Shown here one piece after another: positions 63,904 through 64,000 of a DNA stretch of 64,000 nucleotides. The DNA comes from Nemertoderma westbladi. Taxonomy: Eukaryota; Xenacoelomorpha; Nemertodermatida; Nemertodermatidae. The notes below the pieces were generated by a model. The model saw only the letters and a program-made list of their open reading frames with translations, made no database searches and was not told the DNA's origin. Where the stretch lies: contig JAUCBJ010006726.1 of assembly GCA_032718475.1 (NCBI GenBank), positions 1-64,000 on the forward strand, given 5' to 3'. Positions within the stretch are counted from its first letter, which is position 1; the number at the start of each line of letters is the position of its first letter. The position numbers and the translations under genes were made by a program.

Positions 63904-64000
63904 GTGAGTTTATCGGTAACGTCGACAACATTTAAGTCCCGGGATTATTCACAGAAACCCCCATGATTAGGTAATGTCGGTTCATTTATGATTTATTTCA
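63904..64000. other. start of RPGRIP1L intron 15
   Basis: First 97 bp of the intron; nothing further visible. Confidence 0.7.

Overview
The window is eukaryotic, nuclear, about 64-65% AT by eye, and most likely from a marine invertebrate. The evidence is spliced genes with GT-AG introns, several non-LTR retrotransposons, a tRNA-derived SINE, foldback/MITE elements, and short dispersed palindromic words such as taggcctac. A deuterostome or lophotrochozoan genome is a reasonable guess; the sequence does not settle the phylum.

Layout. 1-1818 is AT-rich with no gene. 1819-3243 (+) is an intronless type I membrane protein with four CxxxC pairs, resembling TMEM59. 4060-6655 (-) is a decayed LINE. 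8322-10290 is satellite DNA. 10547-11330 is a tandemly duplicated dispersed repeat carrying five CTCF-like words. From 12318 to the right edge runs one large gene, RPGRIP1L/MKS5 (+), of which 15 coding exons (843 codons: N-terminus, coiled coils, first C2 domain and start of the second) can be assembled with consistent splice phases; its 3' end lies outside. Two complete genes sit on the opposite strand inside its introns: MCM6 (26503-35427, four exons, 797 aa, intron 7) and an intronless SLC6 transporter of the GABA/taurine/creatine type (44869-46746, 625 aa, intron 11).

The remarkable feature is tandem repetition: about 26 kb (roughly 40%) is minisatellite DNA in more than 15 unrelated arrays with units of 5-112 bp. 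Several arrays are amplified exon/intron junctions: the unit contains the last bases of a coding exon plus the 5' splice site, so each intron opens with tens of copies of its own donor (RPGRIP1L introns 5, 12, 13; MCM6 intron 3; RPGRIP1L intron 7 begins exactly at the donor). MCM6 intron 1 has the mirror case at its acceptor. Other arrays are amplified pieces of mobile elements: a reverse-transcriptase segment (14.6-17.4 kb), a SINE (46.9-48.4 kb) and a foldback element (35.9-36.5 kb).

Mobile elements: a nearly complete LINE (54521-59262) splits the 50-bp donor array of intron 12; three other retroelement families are present as broken copies; a 447-bp MITE is nested in one of them; a 1.05-kb inverted-repeat element with inner poly-C/poly-G tracts carries its own 57-bp array. 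The three cellular genes have no obvious pathway link (ciliary transition zone, replication licensing, solute transport). Long open frames inside the arrays are by-products of unit lengths divisible by three or lacking stops.
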